A stretch of DNA of 51,688 bases from assembly GCA_947038175.1 (NCBI GenBank), contig CAMQVJ010000008.1:1-51688 (forward strand), written 5' to 3'. The position numbers and the translations under genes were made by a program. The DNA is from an uncultured Desulfovibrio sp. (GTDB lineage: Bacteria > Desulfobacterota > Desulfovibrionia > Desulfovibrionales > Desulfovibrionaceae). The notes under the pieces were generated by a model that saw only the letters and a program-made list of their open reading frames with translations, was not told where the DNA came from and ran no database searches. Below are positions 29,297 through 37,379 of this stretch, one piece after another (the stretch's first letter is position 1; the number at the start of each line of letters is the position of its first letter).

Positions 29297-30583
29297 TTAT
29301 TTACGTTTAACACCAATAATATTTGGCAATCTATTTTGCCCGGTAAACATAAGCAATAAGCTATTACGCCCAAACCAATATTTGGAAACACTACCCGTCG
29401 TTAGGGACATACTTGCTTGTCCGCCCCCTTCAGTATACAGCGCTCTGCTTAAATTCAACGATTCATCATCACGAATAAGATCGATAAAGCTTCGTATAGT
29501 GAGAGGGTTTTCTGCGTGCAAAAATAAAATATTCCCGTCCGTATCTTCCGCTATCGCCACTATGGAATGTTTACGATTGCTAGTCCATGCAAGGTTCGTA
29601 GAATGCTTTGCAACTTTCTTCCCGACAAATTCATTAATGACAACATTCATGCGATCTAAATTATAAAAATCACTTGTATCATATTCATATTGTGCGGAAT
29701 TTTTGTCACCAAGGCGAAGCATAGATGGGAGCTCAGCAGATGTTGGATTCATGGGCACGACCTTTCGATCTGGCACTTCTAAAAGCTTGAAATTCTGCAC
29801 CACCACGTTATATTTTTCAAGAATATCATCAACACCTAACTCATTATCATTGGTAAACCTCGATAATTGAGGATCATTTCGATAAATAATAGCAGCATTT
29901 GGCAAAATAAAACCGAGCTCTTTATCACCCGCACTCTTGACTTTAGGATCAGCCACAAAAAAACCACCAAGCTTAGAACCCTTTCTCTTATTATTCAAAA
30001 AAGTTCCCTTACGTAAATAACCATTACTCGTCACACCATCAGGTAAAAACATGGACGCATTAATCGCCGAGATAAGCTTGTAATTAGCACTCCACTCGCC
30101 TAGGGTGTGAAGCGTATTATTATTTTGTGAAGCGCTATATACAGAAAAATCAAATACTTTCGGACTGAACCTTATGATATCAATTGAACGCGTAATAGGC
30201 ACATGTTGCAAAGAATGCGTGCCATCTTCTGATGATGGGGCATGTTTTCTATTGAGAGGTTCTTGAGAAGGCTTTTCGTCAAAAGCTGTGTCTTTACAGC
30301 AACTTTTTTTCAGTTCCATATAATGTAGGCCATTTTCAATTTCAAGCCATATATTTTCTTGCTTATCCTTTTCGACTTTAAAAAAAACAGTTTGCCCGTT
30401 GTTTATCACTTTTGATTGACCAGCACCCAACTCTTCTGTGGTATCAAAAGTGCCCATAACTTTATTTTTCGCGTAGCATACAGCAAAAGAAAAATGCACC
30501 ATGATAATAACACAAAAGCTTATTATCATCGGCATTTTCTTATGGAGTAAAGTAGATATATTTTCTAATTTAAAATGAGTCAT
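29297..30583 (-). CDS. Secreted phosphodiester glycosidase family protein (NAGPA/DUF2233-like)
   Basis: Product of about 428 residues with a probable signal peptide. The N-terminal basic part HKKMPMIIS leads to a hydrophobic stretch ending AVCYA near residue 40. The C-terminal two thirds carry NAGPA-like features: ISAINASMFLPDGVTSNGYL, NLAWTSNRKHSIVAIAEDTD and LYTEGGGQASMSL. Mammalian and bacterial relatives remove GlcNAc from phosphodiesters; the substrate here is unknown. A cysteine-rich, charged linker (about 80-125) is unique. The frame opens upstream at a TTG, but the ATG at 30583 gives the sensible signal peptide. No ribosome site is clear. It stands alone, opposite in direction to both neighbours. 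Confidence 0.75.
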   Translation of the reverse strand: MTHFKLENISTLLHKKMPMIISFCVIIMVHFSFAVCYAKNKVMGTFDTTEELGAGQSKVINNGQTVFFKVEKDKQENIWLEIENGLHYMELKKSCCKDTAFDEKPSQEPLNRKHAPSSEDGTHSLQHVPITRSIDIIRFSPKVFDFSVYSASQNNNTLHTLGEWSANYKLISAINASMFLPDGVTSNGYLRKGTFLNNKRKGSKLGGFFVADPKVKSAGDKELGFILPNAAIIYRNDPQLSRFTNDNELGVDDILEKYNVVVQNFKLLEVPDRKVVPMNPTSAELPSMLRLGDKNSAQYEYDTSDFYNLDRMNVVINEFVGKKVAKHSTNLAWTSNRKHSIVAIAEDTDGNILFLHAENPLTIRSFIDLIRDDESLNLSRALYTEGGGQASMSLTTGSVSKYWFGRNSLLLMFTGQNRLPNIIGVKRK

Positions 30584-30779
30584 GGGATTAACATAATATA
30601 TGTCTACTATAAAAAGCAAGCCAAAAGAAGCGAAAAAAAGCAGTCTAGCACTAAAACTGAGAATAACTCTCTACTTTTACTCTTAACAATATATCCTAAC
30701 AATAAACTCTCTTTAATTTTAGTTTTTTTAAATTTCTTTAGATTTTTAATGAGCCTCCCCTTCAATAAAATTCCTTATG

Positions 30780-30808
30780 TTGACTAACTCGGTGTTTAAT
30801 AATAGTAT
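30780..30808 (+). promoter_or_regulatory. Promoter of the khpA-rimM-trmD operon
   Basis: -35 TTGACT and -10 TAGTAT with a 17-bp spacer, leaving a leader of about 135 bases before khpA. The leader contains a G/C-arm snapback (GTTCCCC with GGGGAAAC, 30904-30933). The rest of 30584-30951 has no gene. Confidence 0.6.
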
Positions 30809-30951
30809 GAATTTAACACACTGTGTCAGCGTAGATTGCTTATACAATGCTCATTTTAACTAGACTTATAACAATCTAAACACGTTTTCCGTTAGTTACA
30901 ACAACGTTCCCCACGCTGTTTTCGGGGAAACCGCAGATATGAGAGGGAATC

Positions 30952-31185
30952 ATGCAAAAAGAACTCGTTGAATATATCACAAAATCACTAGTAGACAATC
31001 CAGATGATGTAAATGTACGTGAAATTGAAGGTGAACAAACTTCAGTTTTAGAATTGTCTGTTGCTAAAGAAGATCTTGGTAAAGTCATTGGTAAACAAGG
31101 ACGAACAGCAAGAGCTATTAGAACATTGCTAGGCGCTGTGTCTGCTAAGGCCCGTAAACGTGTTGTACTGGAAATATTAGAATAA
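30952..31185 (+). CDS. khpA: KH-domain RNA-binding protein KhpA (YlqC family)
   Basis: Small RNA-binding protein of 77 residues with a single type-II KH domain; the GxxG loop is [15 protein letters not shown]. It is found next to rpsP and rimM in many bacteria. GAGAGGGAA lies upstream of the ATG. Its stop overlaps the rimM start (TAATG). In many relatives ffh and rpsP precede it; here neither is present in the 330 bases upstream. Confidence 0.95.
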   Translation: MQKELVEYITKSLVDNPDDVNVREIEGEQTSVLELSVAKEDLGKVIGKQGRTARAIRTLLGAVSAKARKRVVLEILE

Positions 31186-32285
31186 TGTCGAATGATAATT
31201 CTTTCGTTACCGTAGGGCGTATCACACGCCCTCACGGTATTCGTGGTGAGGTTTGCGCTCAGTATTATGCTGAGTCTTTACAATATCTTGATAACGGACA
31301 GGCCTTTCTGAAAACTGAAAAATCTGTACCAAAACCTCTTTCAATTTCATCACGAAAAATGCAAGGGACTACCCTTATTTTTAAAATAAAGGGTGTCGAC
31401 ACAAGAACAGACGCTGAATTTTTGCGCAACTATGATATAGTTATCGATGAAAATTCTCTCGTCTACGACGCTGCTCCTACAAAAAATTCCGCAAAGCAAA
31501 ATAAAATAAAAAGCAAAGAGGATTATGACACAAATAATCCCCTTAACGCCGCTCATCGCCAAGAAAATCCTAGTGATTCCTCTACTTCCCACACTCTATA
31601 TACTGATGATGACGACGACTATGATGACGATTACGAAGGTGACGCACCCTTTTTGCACCATATTCTTGGAGCAAAAGCGATTTTGGTCGTTGCTCAAAGC
31701 ACAGAATCAAGTCAAGCACAAAACCCATCAGATAAACAGTCCCCACAAGAATCAGGCACCGCTTCCGTACATCAATTCATCAGTACACCTGAGAATTTGG
31801 AAGAAGAAGTGGGAACTATTGAAGAAATATCTTTTCCTGCGGGGCAAGAACTGTGGACAATTATAAATGCCAAAGGGCAAGAAATTCTTTTTCCTGCTGT
31901 TTCGGAATTTATTGACCACTATGACTTAGATAATAATAAAATCTACATCAATCCACCAGAAGGTTTATTAGAGATTTATTTAAGCGAAGTTCCAGAGCCT
32001 GAAAAAGAACCAAAAGAAATGAAACGACGCCAAAACGCTCATAAAAATAAAGCGCTTTGTGGCGAAGGTAAGAAACAGCCTAAAGCACCGAAAACTCATC
32101 AAGATAAAGATAAAAGCGCAACGCAAAATCTAAATCAAGAGAAGGGTCAAGGTACAAAGAAAAATCTGAATCAAGATAAAAATAAAGAGACAGATGCTTC
32201 TAAAGTTGCGGGCAAAAATAAAGCCGATGGGGCAAATGAAAAGCCTATCCCATCAAGAAAAAACAAGAAAAAGAAATTCCGTTAA
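31185..32285 (+). CDS. rimM: Ribosome maturation factor RimM, enlarged
   Basis: Assembly factor for the 30S head, binding S19. The usual length is about 170-180 residues; this has 366. Residues 7-90 are the RimM N-terminal barrel (VTVGRITRPHGIRGEV). Residues 92-152 are an insertion ending in the aspartate-rich DDDDDYDDDY. Residues 155-170 (PFLHHILGAKAILVVA) look like the first strands of the PRC barrel. A second Ser/Gln-rich insertion spans about 171-205. The PRC barrel resumes (EEEVGTIEEISFPAG to about 266). The last 100 residues are lysine-rich, with repeats of NLNQ-type segments. The reading frame is continuous, and its start and stop overlap khpA and trmD. Confidence 0.93.
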   Translation: MSNDNSFVTVGRITRPHGIRGEVCAQYYAESLQYLDNGQAFLKTEKSVPKPLSISSRKMQGTTLIFKIKGVDTRTDAEFLRNYDIVIDENSLVYDAAPTKNSAKQNKIKSKEDYDTNNPLNAAHRQENPSDSSTSHTLYTDDDDDYDDDYEGDAPFLHHILGAKAILVVAQSTESSQAQNPSDKQSPQESGTASVHQFISTPENLEEEVGTIEEISFPAGQELWTIINAKGQEILFPAVSEFIDHYDLDNNKIYINPPEGLLEIYLSEVPEPEKEPKEMKRRQNAHKNKALCGEGKKQPKAPKTHQDKDKSATQNLNQEKGQGTKKNLNQDKNKETDASKVAGKNKADGANEKPIPSRKNKKKKFR

Positions 32286-33589
32286 TGCGTTATCATATTG
32301 TCAGTCTCTTTCCTGAATGGTTTCAGTCACCTTTACAAACCGCACTTTTTGCTAAAGCAAATAAAGCAGGCATTGTTGAAGTTGACTATATCAACCCTCG
32401 GGACTTCACCAACGACAAGCACAATAAAGTGGACGACCGCCCTTATGGGGGTGGCCCTGGCATGGTGCTCATGGCACAGCCTATTGTAGACGCTGTAAAA
32501 TCTATCCCAAATCATGGCACAATTATCGCCCTCACTCCCACGGGAGAGCCACTCACACAGGAGCTGGCAAGAGAACTCGCAAAAGAAGAGGACATCACTC
32601 TTATTTGTGGGCGCTATGAGGGCTTTGACGAGCGTCTCTACGCCCTTTTACCCATAAAACGTATCTGCGTTGGCGAAGCCATCCTTAATGGCGGAGAAGT
32701 GGCCGCTCTTGCGATTATCGAGGCAACCGCGCGTTTGCAAGATGGCTATATGGGAAAAAATGAATCGGGAGAAGATGAAAGCTTTAATAATGGACTTTTA
32801 GAATATCCTCATTTTACTCGGCCTGAAAACTATCAAGATTTATCCGTTCCCGAAGTTTTGCAAGGTGGCAACCATGCAGAAATCAATAAATGGCGACATC
32901 AATCCTCTTTGGAGATGACTTTAACGCATCGTCCAGATCTCTTAAAAACAGTAGAACTTTCCCACGAAGACAGAAATCTTTTAAATTCTTTAATTACTTT
33001 AAAACGTGGAAAAAATATACATATAGCATTGTTACATCATCCTGTTCTTTTAAAAACAAAAATTGCAGGCACAAGTTCTTTGACAAATCTTGATATACAC
33101 GATATAGCACGAATCTCTTGCACTTATGGCATTTCTTCTTTTAATGTGGTCACTCCGTTGGCGGACCAAAAAGAACTTTTGCATACATTGGTGTCGCATT
33201 GGACAAAAGGAGCTGGCTCAAAATCAAATCCAGATAGAGCAAAAGCCTTAAGTCTTGTACATGCTGCCGATTCTTTGGACGAAGCCATAGAAACGGTTAG
33301 AAACATAAGCGGAACACAACCTATTATTATCGGCACAAGCGCACAGCCTGAGACCGATAAGAAAGGAAGAGAAATTCGAAAAGCAAAACCTTTTTGCGAA
33401 ATTCGAAAGCTTCTTGATGACAATGCCATTCTTATTGTTTTGGGCACAAGTCATGGTTTAGCACCAGAAGTTCTTCAAAGGTGTGACGCTTTATTACCTC
33501 CCCTTCGATGGGTTGGTAATTACAATCATCTCCCTGTTCGCGCAGCTTGCGCCATCATGCTTGACAGACTGCTAGGAGATACGGATTAA
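32285..33589 (+). CDS. trmD: tRNA (guanine-N1)-methyltransferase TrmD with C-terminal SPOUT domain
   Basis: Makes m1G37 in tRNAs, which prevents frameshifting. The first 235 residues or so are TrmD: DDRPYGGGPGMVLMAQPIVD, the knot motif ICVGEAILNGGEVAALAII, and FTRPENYQDLSVPEVLQGGN. Residues about 245-434 form a second SPOUT-type RNA methyltransferase domain (HIALLHHPVLLKT, TNLDIHDIARISCTYGI, ILIVLGTSHGLAPEVL). This fusion is known in desulfovibrios; the target of the second domain is not known to me. The start overlaps the rimM stop. Confidence 0.96.
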   Translation: MRYHIVSLFPEWFQSPLQTALFAKANKAGIVEVDYINPRDFTNDKHNKVDDRPYGGGPGMVLMAQPIVDAVKSIPNHGTIIALTPTGEPLTQELARELAKEEDITLICGRYEGFDERLYALLPIKRICVGEAILNGGEVAALAIIEATARLQDGYMGKNESGEDESFNNGLLEYPHFTRPENYQDLSVPEVLQGGNHAEINKWRHQSSLEMTLTHRPDLLKTVELSHEDRNLLNSLITLKRGKNIHIALLHHPVLLKTKIAGTSSLTNLDIHDIARISCTYGISSFNVVTPLADQKELLHTLVSHWTKGAGSKSNPDRAKALSLVHAADSLDEAIETVRNISGTQPIIIGTSAQPETDKKGREIRKAKPFCEIRKLLDDNAILIVLGTSHGLAPEVLQRCDALLPPLRWVGNYNHLPVRAACAIMLDRLLGDTD

Positions 33590-33630
33590 TGCGTTCATAA
33601 CGTATTGATAAGACAGAGGAAAAAAATAAG

Positions 33631-33658
33631 TTGCCAAAAGTAGTAAATTAGGTATAAA
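33631..33658 (+). promoter_or_regulatory. Promoter upstream of rplS
   Basis: -35 TTGCCA and -10 TATAAA with a 16-bp spacer in the 195-base gap after trmD. It allows rplS to be transcribed apart from trmD. Confidence 0.5.
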
Positions 33659-33729
33659 TATCGTTTGCCAAATTGGTTGATAAGCTCAAAGAAAATGCAT
33701 ATGCATGACACGAGCAAAAAATAAATTGC

Positions 33730-33780
33730 GGAGTAGCACTACTCCACAAGAATAATGCGACAATTCCTCGCAAGGAGAGG
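33730..33780 (+). promoter_or_regulatory. rplS leader with a hairpin around the ribosome-binding site
   Basis: A 7-bp hairpin GGAGTAG/CTACTCC (33730-33745) is followed by CCTC (33766-33769) able to pair with GAGG (33777-33780). This would place part of AAGGAGAGG in a loop or stem. The arrangement suggests translational control, perhaps by L19; this is inferred. Confidence 0.4.
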
Positions 33781-33784
33781 CCTC

Positions 33785-34138
33785 ATGAATATTATCAGAA
33801 AAATTGAAAGCGAACACTTACGTACGGACATCCCACAATTCCGTGCTGGCGACACCATCAAAGTACACTTACGTATTGTTGAAGGTGAAAAAGAACGTAT
33901 ACAGGTTTTCCAAGGTAACGTTATTCGCATCCAACGCGGCACAACTGGCGCTACATTTACTATCCGCAAAATTTCCGACGGCGTAGGCGTTGAACGTATC
34001 CTACCTTTACACTCTCCTTTTATTGATCACATCGAAGTTTTGGTTCGTGGTCGTGTACGTCGCTCACGCTTGTACTACCTCCGTAGTCTCCGTGGTAAAG
34101 CTGCACGTATTAAACCACTTAGCCGCTATCATAAATAA
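33785..34138 (+). CDS. rplS: 50S ribosomal protein L19
   Basis: Protein at the 30S-50S interface, 117 residues, beginning [19 protein letters not shown]. The family core is [40 protein letters not shown], and the basic end [20 protein letters not shown]. The frame is open upstream, but AAGGAGAGG sits 5 bases before this ATG. Confidence 0.98.
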   Translation: MNIIRKIESEHLRTDIPQFRAGDTIKVHLRIVEGEKERIQVFQGNVIRIQRGTTGATFTIRKISDGVGVERILPLHSPFIDHIEVLVRGRVRRSRLYYLRSLRGKAARIKPLSRYHK

Positions 34139-34228
34139 TTCAGTCCACAATCCCTGTTGTATTATTTTTGGCAAATAATTATTTTCCAAGATTATAGGGT
34201 TTGTAGCTGACAAGATAGAGTTAATCTG

Positions 34229-34259
34229 CCCCACCCGCTCTTGCGGAGTGGGGCTTTTG
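34229..34259 (+). terminator. Rho-independent terminator after rplS
   Basis: Strong GC stem GCCCCAC...GTGGGGC, extended by CCGC/GCGG with a one-base bulge, followed by TTTT. Confidence 0.9.
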
Positions 34260-34325
34260 TGCTTGGTGTTTTAATTCCATTAGTATACTATACACGCTCT
34301 ATGAAAGGTTTATTTAAGGACAGTT

Positions 34326-35015
34326 ATGCGTAAGAAAAAAGAAATTATCCAACACGGCCTCCTGCATAAATCAGCAGAAAGTATCATCGCTGCGGACAGC
34401 ATTAGTGCTGGCCTAGACGAAGTGGGCAGGGGTTGCCTTGCTGGGCCTGTGGTCGCTGGAGCAGTGGTATTCCCTAAAGATTTTGACATACTTGGCTTAG
34501 ACGATTCAAAAAAACTAAGCGAGAAAGAACGACTACGTTTAGGTGAAGAAATTAAAAGCCTCGCATGGTCTTATGGAATAGGTCTTGTGTGGATGGATAA
34601 AATCCAAGAAATAAATATTTTGCAAGCGAGTTTACTTGCCATGGCAAGGGCTTTAGCCGCCCTGAAAAAACGCATGCCAAATGCAGAGCCCAAGATTCTT
34701 TTGATTGATGGTACATTCACCATTCCTCATTTTTACCTTGAGCAATACAAACTGCACCCTGAAATACAAAAAACTATTATTTCGGGCGACTCTCTAGAAC
34801 CCTCCATTTCAGCAGCGTCCATTCTTGCAAAAAATTTCCGTGATAATCTCATGGTAAAAATGGACACACGCTACCCCAATTACGGCTTTGCCTCCCACAA
34901 AGGTTATGGCACAAAAGAGCATAGAGATGCCTTAGAAAAATTAGGGCCTTGCCCATTACACCGTATGGATTTTCGTTCAGTAAAACCTGCCCAAATCCAG
35001 GGAAAACTATGCTAG
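34326..35015 (+). CDS. rnhB: Ribonuclease HII
   Basis: Cleaves RNA in RNA-DNA hybrids, including single ribonucleotides. The product is 229 residues. The active-site DE pair is Asp31-Glu32 in AGLDEVGRGCLAGPVVAGAV; the third acid lies in ILLIDGTF, and SISAASILAKNFRD and the GYGTKEHRDAL region follow. It overlaps yraN by 7 bases. Confidence 0.97.
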   Translation: MRKKKEIIQHGLLHKSAESIIAADSISAGLDEVGRGCLAGPVVAGAVVFPKDFDILGLDDSKKLSEKERLRLGEEIKSLAWSYGIGLVWMDKIQEINILQASLLAMARALAALKKRMPNAEPKILLIDGTFTIPHFYLEQYKLHPEIQKTIISGDSLEPSISAASILAKNFRDNLMVKMDTRYPNYGFASHKGYGTKEHRDALEKLGPCPLHRMDFRSVKPAQIQGKLC

Positions 35016-35464
35016 AACGCTTTTTCAAAAAAACAGAAAAAGAAGCGCCTCACATAAGCACGGGAAAGCAAGGAGAGAAATGGGCTGCCGCCTATCTCAA
35101 AAAACTAGGCTATAAAATCCTAGAACAGAATTGGCGTTCACACCCTTGTGAGCTTGATATTATTTGTTTACATGAAAAAGAAATTGTTTTTGTTGAAGTC
35201 AAATCACGAAGTAGCAATGATCCCCAAGCTGCCTTGAGCGCTTTTCATAATGACAAACAAAACAATATTATAAAAGCGGCTAAAAGTTATTTAACAGCGA
35301 CAGATAATTGGGATAAATCATGTCGCTTTGATCTTTTGTGTATTTCTGGTGAGAATAAAAATGTGGAGCACTTCAAAAATGTCATTGAATTACAAGACGA
35401 CGGAACAAACAGAAGAAAGAGGAACTCTGCACATAGTAGCGACACCTCTTGGCAACCCTGGTGA
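35009..35464 (+). CDS. yraN: UPF0102 (YraN) endonuclease-fold protein
   Basis: Protein of 151 residues with the restriction-endonuclease-like core: GKQGEKWAAAYLKKLGYKIL, NWRSHPCELDIICLHEKEIVFVEVKSR, where the E..D..E-x-K pattern is visible. Function is not established. It is next to rnhB and rsmI as in many bacteria. The start at 35009 lies inside the rnhB end. The C-terminal 25-30 residues are low-complexity and overlap the rsmI start by up to about 86 bases. Confidence 0.9.
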   Translation: MLERFFKKTEKEAPHISTGKQGEKWAAAYLKKLGYKILEQNWRSHPCELDIICLHEKEIVFVEVKSRSSNDPQAALSAFHNDKQNNIIKAAKSYLTATDNWDKSCRFDLLCISGENKNVEHFKNVIELQDDGTNRRKRNSAHSSDTSWQPW

Positions 35465-36245
35465 TTTATCACCACGTGCCCACACTTGCCTTGAAAGCGC
35501 CGACCTTCTTCTAGCAGAAGACAACAAGCGTGCTGGTCTTGCTTGCGCCAGATGGAATGTGAAAGTCAAAAAAATCATAAGCCTCAATGAGCATAATGAA
35601 TCACAAAAAACAGAATATGTTCTCTCGCTTTTGAGAAATGGCAATAATATTGCCCTTATCTCCGATGCAGGAATGCCCATCTTATCTGACCCAGGCTATC
35701 TGCTTGTGCAAGAATGCCGAAAGCATAATATAAACGTAACCGTTATCCCTGGGCCATGCGCTCCAGTCACAGCCCTCGCTGGCAGTGGCATAGCTCCGCA
35801 CCCATTCGTTTTCTTCGGTTTTCTACCCAGAAAAAAGAACGACAAAGAAAAAACCCTCACTCCATATGCACAACTCCCTGTCACTATTATCTTTTTTGAA
35901 AGAAAAGATCGCATTGCAGAAACCTTGCAAGACGTGTATAATTTACTCGGCAGACGTGAAATCTGTATAGCAAGAGAACTCACAAAAACCCACGAAGAAT
36001 ATATCAATTTCTATTCCGATGAGCCTCCAAAGCTTGATAATTTATTAGGAGAGATTACCGTCATCATTGGCCCTCCCCTTGAAAAAGCTCGCAGTGCTGA
36101 AGAAGAAATAATAGTACTTATCGCAAAAGAACGCCCACACGGTGGCACTTTAAAAGAAATATCAAAACGAGTTCAAATTCACAGCAAAGGTTGGAGCAAC
36201 AGCGAAATCTACGCCATTGCCACCAGAGAAAAAGAGAATAGTTAA
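35379..36245 (+). CDS. rsmI: 16S rRNA 2'-O-ribose C1402 methyltransferase
   Basis: SAM-dependent enzyme of the tetrapyrrole-methylase fold that modifies C1402 in the decoding centre. Motifs are GTLHIVATPLGNPGDLSPRA, LLAEDNKRAG, ALISDAGMPILSDPGYLLV and VTVIPGPCAPVTALAGSG. The chosen ATG at 35379 has GTGGAGC upstream; ATG at 35361 with GGTGAG is also possible. Either start lies within the yraN gene, in another frame. The product is about 288 residues. Confidence 0.93.
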   Translation: MSLNYKTTEQTEERGTLHIVATPLGNPGDLSPRAHTCLESADLLLAEDNKRAGLACARWNVKVKKIISLNEHNESQKTEYVLSLLRNGNNIALISDAGMPILSDPGYLLVQECRKHNINVTVIPGPCAPVTALAGSGIAPHPFVFFGFLPRKKNDKEKTLTPYAQLPVTIIFFERKDRIAETLQDVYNLLGRREICIARELTKTHEEYINFYSDEPPKLDNLLGEITVIIGPPLEKARSAEEEIIVLIAKERPHGGTLKEISKRVQIHSKGWSNSEIYAIATREKENS

Positions 36246-36263
36246 TTTTTATGGGAGATTTTT

Positions 36264-36319
36264 TGAGGGGGAAAACCACGTTTTTTTTGAAAAAAAACGA
36301 GTTTTTCCCCCTCACCCCC
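36264..36319. repeat. Large A/T-filled hairpin, probable GGGGGAG-family variant
   Basis: Outer arms TGAGGGGGAAAA/TTTTTCCCCCTCA enclose an inner CGTTTTTTTT/AAAAAAAACG pair. A second C-run (CCCCC) lies directly after, as in the other elements. It sits between rsmI and smpB and may also terminate rsmI. Confidence 0.6.
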
Positions 36320-36439
36320 TTTCCTTAAAAAAACATTTAGAAGGCATATTTCCTTACTATACAGAGAGAGAGAAAAAATTAAATCACGGTAGAGAATCAT
36401 ACAAAAAATTTAAAGGAGAGCGCATCAGCGCATACATAT

Positions 36440-36904
36440 ATGGCAGATAAGAAACAACACAATTCACGTATTGCGGACAACCGAAAGGCTCGCCAATATT
36501 ATGAACTTATCGAATTTTTTGAAGCAGGCATAGTTCTCACAGGGCCCGAGGTCAAAAGTTTACGCCAAGGACAAATGAGTTTTGGCGACAGCTTTGTGGA
36601 ATTTAAAAACGGAGAAGCCTTTATTGTAAGCATGCATATTAGCCCATACGATAAGACGAGCTATGTTGTGCAAGAACCCGATAGAGCAAGAAAACTCCTA
36701 CTCCATGCTAACGAAATTAAAACTCTGACAACTAAAGTTGAGCAAAAAGGGCTGACAGTCATCCCCGTTAATTTGCACTTCAGTCATGGCAAAATAAAAG
36801 TAGAAATCGCCCTTGCAAGAGGTAGAAAAATCCACGACCAAAGAGATGAACTTAAACGTCGTGCCGAAAAACGTGACGCCGATCGTGAACTCGCCCGTAA
36901 CTAA
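36440..36904 (+). CDS. smpB: SsrA-binding protein SmpB
   Basis: Partner of tmRNA in ribosome rescue, 154 residues. Motifs are IADNRKARQYYELIEFFEAG, LTGPEVKSLRQGQMSFGDSF and the C-terminal basic tail KKRAE-type (RGRKIHDQRDELKRRAEKRD). The tmRNA gene is not found in the 475-base gap that follows. GGAGAG lies upstream, though spaced widely from the ATG. Confidence 0.97.
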   Translation: MADKKQHNSRIADNRKARQYYELIEFFEAGIVLTGPEVKSLRQGQMSFGDSFVEFKNGEAFIVSMHISPYDKTSYVVQEPDRARKLLLHANEIKTLTTKVEQKGLTVIPVNLHFSHGKIKVEIALARGRKIHDQRDELKRRAEKRDADRELARN

Positions 36905-37379
36905 TTACAGGTATTCTTTTTCAAAGACAGAATTTTTTTTAAGAGGAAGAAAATAGAAGCGAACTTTTCATAGACGAATACCCATGTTCGTAAAAGAATA
37001 ATATGTACAGCATGTTATATAACATACGCCCCTACTACTTTTTTTTGTTTGAATTTCTATTCTTGTTCCACACAAGATTCTAAGGTATACAGGCAACTTT
37101 TATGCCACAAAATGCTTGCCAAGCCCTTGGTAATAGCGGTATAAGAACCTAGTTTCACAATAAAATATGAGTATATAATCTAACTTTACACACAGCATGT
37201 CAATTCCATCGAGGATATTTGACTCCTTAGCCACGTAAAGGGCAGTATGCGCTTTGAAATGCCTTTTTTTATATTTTTACACACATACCTTATGTTAAAT
37301 TTTATAAGAGAAGAGACTTTTATGGAGCGTAGCAGGAAGGATTCCCCTCGAAGTTTGGATAAAATTGAAAGGATTTTTT
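36905..37379. other. Gene-free gap with a perfect 14-base palindrome
   Basis: No credible gene or tRNA. A perfect palindrome ATGTTATATAACAT lies at 37012-37025 and could bind a dimeric regulator. A -10-like TATAAT occurs at about 37175. No tmRNA signature was seen despite the position after smpB. Confidence 0.5.

Noticed and set aside
36905..37379. tmRNA gene after smpB
   Set aside because: The gap lacks the tRNA-like ends and TTCGAAT-type T-loop with CCA expected of tmRNA.
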